Shown here one piece after another: positions 1 to 6,918 of a stretch of DNA of 40,055 nucleotides. Location of the stretch: positions 1-40,055 of the forward strand of contig JAFXXW010000008.1 in assembly GCA_017542055.1 (NCBI GenBank), in the 5' to 3' direction. This stretch comes from Kiritimatiellia bacterium. Lineage in GTDB: Bacteria > Verrucomicrobiota > Kiritimatiellia > RFP12 > UBA1067. Below the pieces are notes generated by a model. The model did not search any database, had not been told where the DNA came from, and was given only the letters and a program-made list of their open reading frames with translations. Both the position numbers and the translations under genes were made by a program. Every line of letters starts with the position of its first letter. Within the stretch, counting starts at the first letter, position 1.

Positions 1-134
1 ATCGAGGCGCTGACGTGGGTGACGAACCGGGTGGCCCAGTCCACGTCGCACGCTTCGATGAGCGGCTTTTCCGGGTCGCGACTGATGGCGCTAAGAAGCG
101 TCAGCTTGGCGATCTTTTCCGGCATCCGGACGAG
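1..134 (-). pseudogene. 3'-side fragment of a probable DUF3987 (YfjI-like primase/helicase) gene, running off the left edge
   Basis: Read on the minus strand from 134 to 1, the frame is open and looks coding. It gives LLVRMPEKIAKLTLLSAI, then SRDPEKPLIEACDVDWATRF, then VTHVSAS. The pattern of an EK-x2-KL helix, a short loop, a D-V-x-W-A-T-R-F-V segment and V-T-H resembles the helical C-terminal part of DUF3987 primase/helicase proteins carried by phages and plasmids. Upstream of residue 1 the frame runs straight into a dispersed repeat (137-163), where the protein-like character ends. The gene therefore looks truncated at the repeat. An in-frame ATG at 125 could serve as a start, but I see no ribosome binding site for it. 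The family call rests on pattern memory and is tentative. Confidence 0.4.
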
Positions 135-136
135 GA

Positions 137-260
137 GGGCGGGGAGTTGCTTTCGCTCGGGGCCTTGCGGCTGCTGCGCAGTTCGTGCTTCGCACTCACC
201 CAACCCGACGCCTGCGGCGCGGGCGAATCTGGGGGAGTTTAGGAGTTGGGGAGTTTGGAA
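137..260 (+). repeat. Dispersed G/T-rich repeat, copy A
   Basis: Positions 137-163 match 1524-1550 at 26 of 27 bases. The shared core GGGGAGTTGCTTTCGCT (141-157) recurs exactly at 11239-11255. The second half (about 236-260) carries GGAGTTGGGGAGTTT, as in the other copies. A GC-rich insertion of about 70 bases separates the halves here. The spacer between the fragment on the left and the promoter at 336 contains no convincing gene. Confidence 0.65.
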
Positions 261-305
261 GGGGGATGGATGGAAAAATGCCGGAGGTGTTGGCGAATTT
301 GCTGT

Positions 306-332
306 AAATCTGCCGACAGCGTCGGCAGATTT
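306..332. promoter_or_regulatory. 12-bp inverted repeat just upstream of the -35 of the AAA ATPase promoter
   Basis: AAATCTGCCGAC (306-317) and GTCGGCAGATTT (321-332) are perfect complements separated by AGC. It ends 3 bases before the -35 box at 336. It could be an operator for the downstream ATPase gene or a terminator for transcripts from the left. The sequence does not decide between these. Confidence 0.5.
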
Positions 333-335
333 CTA

Positions 336-365
336 TTGACATGTCGGGGTGAAATATGATATAAT
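336..365 (+). promoter_or_regulatory. Promoter of the DUF4143 ATPase gene
   Basis: TTGACA (336-341), an 18-base spacer, and TATAAT (360-365) preceded by TG (extended -10). The expected transcription start lies near 372, which excludes the upstream ATG at 366 as the start codon of the gene. Confidence 0.8.
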
Positions 366-389
366 ATGTGGCGACAAGGAGAAAAAGCC

Positions 390-1523
390 ATGTATATCCC
401 CCGCAAAATGGATGTAAAGACGGTGCTGGAACGCAAGTCGTGTTTCCTGTTTGGACCGAGGCAGTGCGGCAAGTCGTCGTTGATTGCGCATACCTGTCCG
501 GACGCGCAGGTGTTCGACTTGTTGTCGTCGGCCACGTTCTTGCGGTTGAGTCGCAATCCCGGGTATATTGGCGAGGTGTGTACCGATTCGCGGCCGGTGG
601 TGATCGATGAAATCCAAAAGTTGCCGATGCTCCTGGACGAGGTGCATCGACTGATCGAGCAGCGGGGAATGAAGTTCTTGTTGACCGGGTCGAGCGCGCG
701 CAAACTGCGTTCGAGCGGAGTCAATCTGCTGGGCGGTCGCGCGCGCATCAAAAAGCTCCATCCGTTCTCGGCGTCGGAGCTGGGGGACGGGTTCGATTTG
801 GACAAGGCGCTGAATCGCGGATTGTTGCCGTCGATCTGGTTTTCGGAGGAGCCGGACGAAGATTTGGCCGATTACGTGGAGGAGTATCTCCAGCAGGAGA
901 TCATTGCCGAAAGCGCGGTGCGGAATCTGCCGGCGTACAGTCGCTTTCTGGAGGTGGCGGCGATTTGCAACGGCGAGCAGATCGACTACGCCAAGATTTC
1001 CCGCGATGCCCAGGTGGCGCGCAGTACGATTCAGGAGTATTTTCGCATTCTCAAGGAAACGCTTTTGGCGTACGAGGTGGGGGTGTGGCATGGCGGCAAA
1101 AAGCGCAAGACGGTGGAAACGAGCAAATTCTATCTGTTCGATTCCGGCGTGGTAAGATATCTTTCCGGCCGAAAAGAGTTGGCGCCGGGCACGCAGGAAT
1201 ATGGCAGGGCGTTCGAAAGTTGGGTCCATCACGAGCTTAGGACCTATCTGGATTTGACGCGGAGGGACGGTGAAATAGCCTATTGGCGGACGAAAACGGG
1301 ACTGGAGGTCGATTTTGTCGTGGACGATTGCGCCATCGAGGTGAAATCGACCGAGCAGGTGGGGGTTGGGGATTTGAAAGGGCTTAAAGCGATTGCCGAG
1401 GAGGGAAGTTTCCGCCATCGGGTGGTGGTTTCGCGCGAACCGCGAGCTCGGGAAGTGGACGGTATCGAGATATTGCCGTACCGGGAGTTTGTTGCCCGGC
1501 TTTATGGCGGAGAGCTTGTGTAA
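390..1523 (+). CDS. AAA ATPase with C-terminal DUF4143 nuclease-like domain
   Basis: This 377-residue protein belongs to the AAA_14/DUF4143 group of predicted ATPases, which is abundant in gut bacteria and whose cellular role is poorly known. Walker A is GPRQCGKSS (22-30), Walker B is VVIDEIQKLP (70-79), and a sensor-like LLTGSS lies near residue 98. A winged-helix-like middle follows. The C-terminal part carries EVDFVVDDCAIEVK, resembling the PD-(D/E)XK fold core. The ATG at 390 is chosen because AAGGAG at 376-381 sits 8 bases upstream and the earlier ATG at 366 directly abuts the -10 box. The gene stands alone between repeat copies A and B with its own promoter, like an independently acquired cassette. 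Base composition is closer to the core genome than that of the AT-rich block that follows. Confidence 0.85.
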   Translation: MYIPRKMDVKTVLERKSCFLFGPRQCGKSSLIAHTCPDAQVFDLLSSATFLRLSRNPGYIGEVCTDSRPVVIDEIQKLPMLLDEVHRLIEQRGMKFLLTGSSARKLRSSGVNLLGGRARIKKLHPFSASELGDGFDLDKALNRGLLPSIWFSEEPDEDLADYVEEYLQQEIIAESAVRNLPAYSRFLEVAAICNGEQIDYAKISRDAQVARSTIQEYFRILKETLLAYEVGVWHGGKKRKTVETSKFYLFDSGVVRYLSGRKELAPGTQEYGRAFESWVHHELRTYLDLTRRDGEIAYWRTKTGLEVDFVVDDCAIEVKSTEQVGVGDLKGLKAIAEEGSFRHRVVVSREPRAREVDGIEILPYREFVARLYGGELV

Positions 1524-1576
1524 GGGCGGGGAGTTGCTTCCGCTCGGGGCAGTTTTGGAGTCGTGGAGTTGGGGAG
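1524..1576 (+). repeat. Dispersed G/T-rich repeat, copy B
   Basis: It begins at the base after the ATPase stop codon (1521-1523). 1524-1550 matches copy A (137-163) with one mismatch. AGTTTTGGAGT at 1551-1561 is identical in copies C and D, followed by GGAGTTGGGGAG. The 251-base spacer 1524-1774 holds this repeat, two promoters, a hairpin and palindromes, but no gene that I can support. Confidence 0.7.
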
Positions 1577-1596
1577 AGGAAAGTCGAAAGTTTTGG

Positions 1597-1625
1597 TTGC
1601 AATTCGGACCAAAATTTGGTATAAT
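1597..1625 (+). promoter_or_regulatory. First of two tandem promoters upstream of the defence island
   Basis: TTGCAA (1597-1602), a 17-base spacer, and TATAAT (1620-1625) with TG at extended -10 spacing. The transcript would start near 1632, at the foot of the hairpin at 1633-1654. Confidence 0.7.
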
Positions 1626-1632
1626 ATAAACA

Positions 1633-1654
1633 ACTACGCTTGGAAAGGCGTAGT
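1633..1654 (+). ncRNA. Hairpin at the start of a transcript; possible leader or small RNA
   Basis: ACTACGC (1633-1639) pairs with GCGTAGT (1648-1654) around an 8-base loop, directly after the promoter at 1597-1625. A GC-rich stretch and an AT-rich run follow (1659-1686). This could be a short non-coding RNA or the folded leader of the island mRNA. I recognise no known RNA family. Confidence 0.3.
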
Positions 1655-1682
1655 CCCATAGCCGGGCGGCGAATTATAATAT

Positions 1683-1705
1683 TTTTCAAACATTTGAAAA
1701 TGTTT
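1683..1705. promoter_or_regulatory. Two overlapping palindromes between the tandem promoters
   Basis: TTTTCAAA-CA-TTTGAAAA (1683-1700) and AAACATTT-GA-AAATGTTT (1688-1705) are both perfect 8-base-arm inverted repeats sharing bases. CAAACATTT recurs at 1753-1761, just before the ribosome binding site of the first island gene. The layout suggests an operator or a switchable RNA structure controlling the promoter at 1716. Confidence 0.45.
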
Positions 1706-1715
1706 ACGATTATGC

Positions 1716-1745
1716 TTGACAAGTAGGTGTGAAATATGATATAAT
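1716..1745 (+). promoter_or_regulatory. Second tandem promoter, driving the defence island
   Basis: TTGACA (1716-1721), an 18-base spacer, and TATAAT (1740-1745) with TG extended -10. The string GTGAAATATGATATAAT is identical to that in the promoter at 336-365. Confidence 0.8.
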
Positions 1746-1774
1746 ACTCCTGCAAACATTTAAAAGGAGGTTAT

Positions 1775-2014
1775 ATGGCCAAGGAAAAGCAAGAGACCAA
1801 ACGCGACAAGTTCGTGCGGATGGCGGAAGCGCGTACCATCAAGATTATTTCAATGATCCGTCTCCTCGGCAACTGCTCCAATCGTGGCGCCTACGAATAT
1901 ACCGATAAAGACGTCAACAAGATCTTTACAGCTATTGAGTCTGCCGTATCCGATGCCAAGAAGCGTTTCAAGAATTCGCCTAACGGCACTGCGCAAGTAT
2001 TCTCGTTGGCCTGA
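1775..2014 (+). CDS. Small hypothetical protein, first gene of the defence island
   Basis: A 79-residue soluble protein, rich in Lys and Arg at its N-terminus and mostly helical in appearance. The segment from about residue 22 to 50 (IKIISMIRLLGNCSNRGAYE, then YTDKDVNKIF) looks like a small conserved domain. I have a vague memory of similar unnamed small proteins in gut bacteria, but no function. The start is supported by AAAAGGAGG at 1762-1770, 4 bases before the ATG. It is the first gene after the island promoter and lies 21 bases before the ATPase gene, so a regulatory or accessory role is possible. No helix-turn-helix is obvious. Confidence 0.75.
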   Translation: MAKEKQETKRDKFVRMAEARTIKIISMIRLLGNCSNRGAYEYTDKDVNKIFTAIESAVSDAKKRFKNSPNGTAQVFSLA

Positions 2015-2035
2015 TTTGTTGTAAGGAACTCAAAT

Positions 2036-4078
2036 ATGACCCCTCAATGGCTATTTGATAAAGTTACGCCTGGATCGGTTGAAAGAAATCCAGTTAGCGA
2101 AGAGTTCTTCACGAATGATACGCGTCTTGAAGCCATAATTCGAGAGTCAATACAAAATTCACTTGATGCTTGTACCAGTGATGACAAGCCAGTGGAAGTG
2201 CGAATATATTTTTCGGGGGATGCTGATAAACTTCCAGCTGACAAATTCAAGAAATATATGGCGGGTGGTGATAAGCGGTTTCGCGACCCGAAGAATGGGC
2301 TTTCGACTCCTGATCAAACAATTGAGGAAGATTGTCAATTTCTAGTTGTTGAGGATTTTAATACAACTGGTCTTACTGGTATGACGGATGAGAAGCCCAT
2401 TGATGAAGATGTTGAGCATAGAAATGATTGGAATTATTATAACTATTTCTTTCGCGAGAATGGATCAACAAAAGTAGGGGCGGGAACATTGGGAAGTTGG
2501 GGAGCAGGTAAATGTGTCTTTCAACGTGCGAGTAAGCTCAAGTCATCGTTTGCATATTCTGTGCGAGAGGGGTATTCACCGCGAAAGTTTGTTGTTGGGA
2601 AGGCGACTCTTCAGCATCATCAAGACGAAGATCGGATCACATGGGCGCCGGATGGTTGGTTCGGAGTAACGGTTCCTAAAGATGAGGCACATCCGAATAA
2701 GATGCTTAAGCGTCCAATTGAGGATGATGACTTTATTGCAACCTTTAGGGAAGACTTTAATATTAGACGGACTGATGAGCCTGGTACGTCAATTGTAATT
2801 CCACATGTTCACCTTGCTGCTGATTCAGAAATTGAAGGTGCGCAGTTTAATCAGCGAAATCTTGTTCGGGCAGTACTAAGGAACTTTCTCATTGCAATCC
2901 ATGATGAAAAGCTCAAGGTGATTGTGCAGATTGGAAAGAATGGCGAATCTATTCAAATTAATAAAAGCACATTTGCGGGCTATGGTATATTTTTGCCAGA
3001 ACCAGGGGCGAAAGATGCATTAGTGACAAATGTGCATCATCAGTTGATTATTGATGTTCTTGGCGACACCTTTCCAGATAGCCAGAGATTTTTGTTACTT
3101 TCTCCTGGAGAGCAGCCAATATGGCGCAAGGAAATGTTTAATGACGATCAGTTGAAGGCCATGCAGAAGGTTCTTCATGAGAAAAAGCCTATACTAGTAA
3201 CTATACCAATGCCTATTCGAAGTAAGGTGAATGGGAATGGTGTAGTGGTAAATGATGCGTTATTTAGAGTTGTAATTAAGAGGCATGAGTTGCCAAAGGC
3301 ATTGCCGCCAGTATTCTATCGAGTTGGGCTTCTGATTGATTCAGTTTCCTCTGTGGCTCTAAATAATTATATTGCAACGGTCCTCATTGATCGTGGCAAA
3401 TTAGCCGAGTTACTAGTGGCAGCAGAGCCACCCAGTCATAGTAAGTGGAACTACGACACCGACAGAGTTTCAAAGGGTTATGATAAGCCGCGGTCGCATA
3501 TCCAATTTGTAACATACGCAGTACGTAATATTATTGAGCAGATTGCGTTGTGTGATCAACAGGCCAATTGGGATCCACTTAGCGATGTTTTTGGGATCAA
3601 GAAGCCGAAAGATGAAAATCCGAACGACGGCGGTAAAGAACCAGACGATAAGGGCGGTAGTGGCGATGGTGCGGGAGGTGATGGTACCGCAGAAGAAAAG
3701 TTAAGGATTATCTCATTTGTAGAGTGCAATGGCGTTGATAAAGGAATTAGAGTTCATGATGGGCCTGGTCTTAAGAATGTGCCGGACGAGAAATTGCCTT
3801 TTGTGGCAAAATTTAGTATTGGATATGACACATTTCGAGGGCTTAGTTGGACACCAAACGATTTTAACTTGACAGATGGTCGTGGAGGTGTACACATTAA
3901 GGTTGAGTCCGGAACTGTTAAGTTTGAGGGTCATGATAACCATGTGATGCTAAAGATTATAGACAGATCGCCATTCTCGGTTGAGATTGCAGGATTTGAT
4001 GCAAATCGTGACGTTACTGTAGAAAAATTGCGGTACGACTACAGCAGGAAGGAGGTAGAGGATGGCGAATCGCTTTAA
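2036..4078 (+). CDS. GHKL-family ATPase (MORC/HATPase_c_3-like) of a putative defence system
   Basis: A 680-residue protein with the hallmarks of the GHKL ATP-binding fold. The N-box is RESIQNSLDA (36-45; E37, N41, D44), the G1-like box is VVEDFNTTGLTG (104-115), and the G2-like box is GSWGAGKCVF (153-162). Prokaryotic MORC-like and MutL-like ATPases of this kind are known to sit beside DNA methylases and restriction nucleases (Iyer, Abhiman and Aravind 2008). Residues about 515-550 form a Gly/Asp-rich low-complexity linker leading to a C-terminal, beta-rich region of unknown role. The start at 2036 has AAGGA at 2023-2027. It overlaps the next gene by 17 bases, so the two are probably translated in tandem. 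Its base composition is far more AT-rich than the core genes, consistent with horizontal acquisition. It probably uses ATP-driven clamp closure to sense or trap DNA, but that is inference. Confidence 0.8.
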   Translation: MTPQWLFDKVTPGSVERNPVSEEFFTNDTRLEAIIRESIQNSLDACTSDDKPVEVRIYFSGDADKLPADKFKKYMAGGDKRFRDPKNGLSTPDQTIEEDCQFLVVEDFNTTGLTGMTDEKPIDEDVEHRNDWNYYNYFFRENGSTKVGAGTLGSWGAGKCVFQRASKLKSSFAYSVREGYSPRKFVVGKATLQHHQDEDRITWAPDGWFGVTVPKDEAHPNKMLKRPIEDDDFIATFREDFNIRRTDEPGTSIVIPHVHLAADSEIEGAQFNQRNLVRAVLRNFLIAIHDEKLKVIVQIGKNGESIQINKSTFAGYGIFLPEPGAKDALVTNVHHQLIIDVLGDTFPDSQRFLLLSPGEQPIWRKEMFNDDQLKAMQKVLHEKKPILVTIPMPIRSKVNGNGVVVNDALFRVVIKRHELPKALPPVFYRVGLLIDSVSSVALNNYIATVLIDRGKLAELLVAAEPPSHSKWNYDTDRVSKGYDKPRSHIQFVTYAVRNIIEQIALCDQQANWDPLSDVFGIKKPKDENPNDGGKEPDDKGGSGDGAGGDGTAEEKLRIISFVECNGVDKGIRVHDGPGLKNVPDEKLPFVAKFSIGYDTFRGLSWTPNDFNLTDGRGGVHIKVESGTVKFEGHDNHVMLKIIDRSPFSVEIAGFDANRDVTVEKLRYDYSRKEVEDGESL

Positions 4079-4853
4079 TTTTACAGGACGGCGTCGTATT
4101 CTAGAATCACAGGCAAAGGTTCATGTTATTAAGGATGCAAAGCCGCTTAAGGTTGTACTTGAGCAGACCTTTTCATCGTCTGGATATTACAAACCGGATG
4201 ATAGGGTTATGCTTGAAGCCATTAGGCGAACTCGCAGGGAAAGATGTGAGATAGGTGTTATTGGTAGTCTTCAAAAAGAGACGGAAATTGAATTCCCAAT
4301 GTTTGCAGACGGGAATGAAGCATATTATCGATTAAGTGTTGTTGATCCTCAGACTAATCGCCTTAAAGGAATGGCAAAGCGGCTTACTAATGCTGATAAG
4401 GAGCAAAAGCCCACAGACCTTGATCCTATTCTTCCTGTAGCACTATCGCAAGATGAGGATGAATTGGGTAGTCGCTTCTGGATGGTCCGTTTTACTGGAA
4501 GTGAGGGCCCTACACTTATTATATCAAGCAAAAAGTTTGCAAGTTATGAGCCAGTAAAGTCTGCTGAATTTAAAGCATTTGTCTGGCCGGAAGTGTTGCG
4601 ACAGGTACTTAACCATGCTTTTATACAATGTTGGGATGGATTCCCTGAATGGGCGGTAAAGTGGAAGGTGTTTTCCGAGCAAATGCTTGGCGAGCCTGGC
4701 GCTCCAACGGCGGAACCCAAAGTGCCTGACAGCACTTATATGATCAAGACAACAGAATGGATTGATGCGGTTGTGCGAAAATTTGCAAGCCACTTTAATC
4801 TAGCCTCTGTTACAATCAAGAATCTCACAAGAGCGGAGGATGGCAATGTCTGA
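4062..4853 (+). CDS. Unknown protein translationally linked to the GHKL ATPase
   Basis: A 263-residue protein that I cannot assign. The first 20 residues are basic (FNFTGRRRI) and the middle is acidic. The second half contains VKSAEFKAFVWPEVLRQVLN and an aromatic WDGFPEWAVKWKVF segment. No membrane span, signal peptide or recognisable nuclease motif is visible. AAGGAGG at 4049-4055 precedes the ATG, which lies inside the ATPase gene. It shares the operon and AT-rich composition of the ATPase, so it is probably an obligate partner, for example a DNA-recognition or adaptor subunit. That role is inferred from position only. Confidence 0.75.
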   Translation: MANRFNFTGRRRILESQAKVHVIKDAKPLKVVLEQTFSSSGYYKPDDRVMLEAIRRTRRERCEIGVIGSLQKETEIEFPMFADGNEAYYRLSVVDPQTNRLKGMAKRLTNADKEQKPTDLDPILPVALSQDEDELGSRFWMVRFTGSEGPTLIISSKKFASYEPVKSAEFKAFVWPEVLRQVLNHAFIQCWDGFPEWAVKWKVFSEQMLGEPGAPTAEPKVPDSTYMIKTTEWIDAVVRKFASHFNLASVTIKNLTRAEDGNV

Positions 4854-5604
4854 GATGATTAGGATACGGGCATTTAACTCTGCTGGAATTGCTGCAGTTA
4901 GACAGCTTCTTATTGATATAAGAACAGATAATGCCATTTATGCAGACAGAGCAAAGGCAATCCTTAACAACCCCAATTATACTTCCCAGCTTAAGGACGA
5001 CATTCAGATAGATCTTGAACGTTCGTTTGAGACTAAAATGGATTTAATCAAGTACTTTGATTCTGTATTTGATGAAGACAAGCTACATAAGTACAAAAAG
5101 AACGTTGGTCTATGGACGTGGCTTGCGATTGCCTATTACAAGCAATTCCTCAAAACGAAGAAGGATGTCTTGGAGGTTGCCGCCGATTGTTGTTGGGTCT
5201 ATGACCCTGACGAGTATCGATTTGCTCGCCGTCATTTCGTAGCTGGCACAGTCTATTTGCACAATGACTTTAAATGTATAAATCAAGATGGTATAGAGGT
5301 TTTCTTTGCAGGCGCACCAAACACATTTGGTGGATTTATTGATGCAATAACTTATCGGGAGGAATTCGCGAGAATCCCGGCAATGTTGCAGATTGCTGTT
5401 TGGCTATATCATGATCCGAGTTCAACAAAGAAGGTTAAATCTGGTGCTACTAATCAGAAGAAGCCAGGTACGGTTCGAGAGCTTACGCGTATGGCGGATC
5501 AGTTTGCAATGACGTATGATATTTTCTCGGCAGACGATGCAAGCAAATTATGGAAATTGCTACCTGCACAATTTGATCGTTTCAAAGGTGACAGCCAGCA
5601 CTGA
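4846..5604 (+). CDS. Unknown protein, possibly DUF6339-like, of the defence island
   Basis: A 252-residue protein. The pattern GLWTWLAIAYYKQF (about residues 89-102) followed by WVYDPDEYRFARRHFVAG (about 118-135) and YLHND resembles a conserved W-L-x2-Y / Y-R-x3-R-H-x3-G core that I associate with DUF6339, a family found near DNA methylases. This match is tentative. No catalytic motif is obvious. The ATG at 4846 is preferred over that at 4840 because GGAGG (4835-4839) then has 6-base spacing. The gene overlaps its predecessor by 8 bases and ends 8 bases before the methyltransferase gene. Position implies function with the ATPase and the methyltransferase. Confidence 0.7.
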   Translation: MSEMIRIRAFNSAGIAAVRQLLIDIRTDNAIYADRAKAILNNPNYTSQLKDDIQIDLERSFETKMDLIKYFDSVFDEDKLHKYKKNVGLWTWLAIAYYKQFLKTKKDVLEVAADCCWVYDPDEYRFARRHFVAGTVYLHNDFKCINQDGIEVFFAGAPNTFGGFIDAITYREEFARIPAMLQIAVWLYHDPSSTKKVKSGATNQKKPGTVRELTRMADQFAMTYDIFSADDASKLWKLLPAQFDRFKGDSQH

Positions 5605-5612
5605 AAGTAAAG

Positions 5613-6902
5613 ATGGAAGAGAAGATTAGTTATAGAGTTGTAGATAATGATGTTGTCAGGCGCATCAATCTCAAAGGGCGTGGCATAAAAACATCTAAAC
5701 TCCCCATTCCGAATTGGATTGATAGAAATCAACCAGGTATCAATATTTATGATCTGGCATGGTTATCGTCGTCTGAGCGACCGCGGGTTCGATCATCTGC
5801 GCAAGAAATACGAGCTGTAGATTTGTTTTGCGGGTGTGGAGGGCTTACTTTGGGTATTAGAGAAGCGGCGCGTGGGCTGGGATGTTCGTTTCGCTCGGTA
5901 TTTGCGTCGGATATAAATAAGAGTGCCCTTGGAATTTATGCGAAGAATTTTCAACCGGATATTATTGACAACAATCCAATTGAAAATAGTATAAATGGTG
6001 AACTAGGCGCGGAGTTGACAGTTGAGGAAACAGTTTTTTGCAATAAGGTTGGAAATATTGACATTCTAGTTGCTGGGCCACCATGTCAAGGACATTCAAA
6101 CCTAAATAACTATACGCGCCGCGATGATCCTCGTAATTTGTTATACTTGCGAGCTGTCCGATGTGCAGAAATCTTGAAGCCGAATACGCTGATTATTGAA
6201 AATGTACCTGGGGTTGTCCATGATAAGCACGGAGTTTTGCAACGTGCAGATGAATACTTAAAAACAATTGGGTATTCGGTAAGCTATGGTGTAGTTAAAA
6301 TGTGGACAATCGGGGTGGCGCAGACGAGACAACGCATGTTGCTAATTGCATCACGCGTTATGCAAAATGTTAGTCTAGAAAATATTGTTAAAAAGGCATC
6401 ATTGCCGCCACGTTCAATGCAGTGGGTGATAGGAGATTTGCAATATCAATATGATGCGGACAGTATATTTAATTCGGCGGCTATTCATTCGCCTATAAAT
6501 CAGGCGCGTATACACTATCTTTTTGAACATAATTTATATGAATTACCAAATAGTGAGCGTCCAGATTGTCATAGGCTAAAGCCACATACTTATCCGGCTG
6601 TTTATGGGCGTATGCATTGGGATCGGCCATCGCCAACTATTACAGGTGGGTTTGCGTGCTGCGGGCGAGGTAGATTTGTTCATCCTCTTTATGAGCGAAC
6701 ACTAACGCCACATGAGGCTGCTCGAATACAATATTTCCCCGACTTCTTTGATTTTGGGAATCTTGGTCGAACTGAATTAGTGAGAGCAATCGGCAATGCT
6801 GTGCCCGCTCGAGCTGGCTATGTTGTTGCATTGCCACTGCTTATTGCCGCATTAGAAAATGAACAACCAAATAATAATCTTGTAATGCCCGCCAATCAAT
6901 AG
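5613..6902 (+). CDS. dcm: DNA (cytosine-5-)-methyltransferase, Dcm type
   Basis: A 429-residue enzyme that transfers a methyl group from S-adenosylmethionine to C5 of cytosine. Motif I is VDLFCGCGGLTLGI (69-82), motif IV with the catalytic cysteine is GPPCQGHS (C158), motif VI is IENVPG (195-200), motif VIII is QTRQRMLLI, and motif X is GNAVP near the C-terminus. The segment between motifs VIII and IX is the likely target-recognition region. About 65 extra residues precede motif I. The ribosome binding site is weak, so coupling to the gene ending 8 bases upstream is likely. With the Mrr-type nuclease directly downstream, it most likely provides self-protection for the island. A type II or MORC-linked R-M role is inferred, and the target sequence cannot be read from the gene. 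Confidence 0.92.
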   Translation: MEEKISYRVVDNDVVRRINLKGRGIKTSKLPIPNWIDRNQPGINIYDLAWLSSSERPRVRSSAQEIRAVDLFCGCGGLTLGIREAARGLGCSFRSVFASDINKSALGIYAKNFQPDIIDNNPIENSINGELGAELTVEETVFCNKVGNIDILVAGPPCQGHSNLNNYTRRDDPRNLLYLRAVRCAEILKPNTLIIENVPGVVHDKHGVLQRADEYLKTIGYSVSYGVVKMWTIGVAQTRQRMLLIASRVMQNVSLENIVKKASLPPRSMQWVIGDLQYQYDADSIFNSAAIHSPINQARIHYLFEHNLYELPNSERPDCHRLKPHTYPAVYGRMHWDRPSPTITGGFACCGRGRFVHPLYERTLTPHEAARIQYFPDFFDFGNLGRTELVRAIGNAVPARAGYVVALPLLIAALENEQPNNNLVMPANQ

Positions 6903-6918
6903 TAGGGAGGTTCTAATT

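Noticed and set aside
19..339. Plus-strand open frames in the first 340 bases
   Set aside because: They run through a repeat copy and antisense to a more protein-like minus-strand frame; no binding site or motif.
366..389. ATG at 366 as start of the AAA ATPase
   Set aside because: It directly abuts the -10 box at 360-365, so it would lie upstream of the transcription start; 390 has a good ribosome binding site.
1683..1705. Possible CRISPR or attachment-site repeat
   Set aside because: Only two overlapping palindromes with no spaced repeat units; an operator-like reading fits better.
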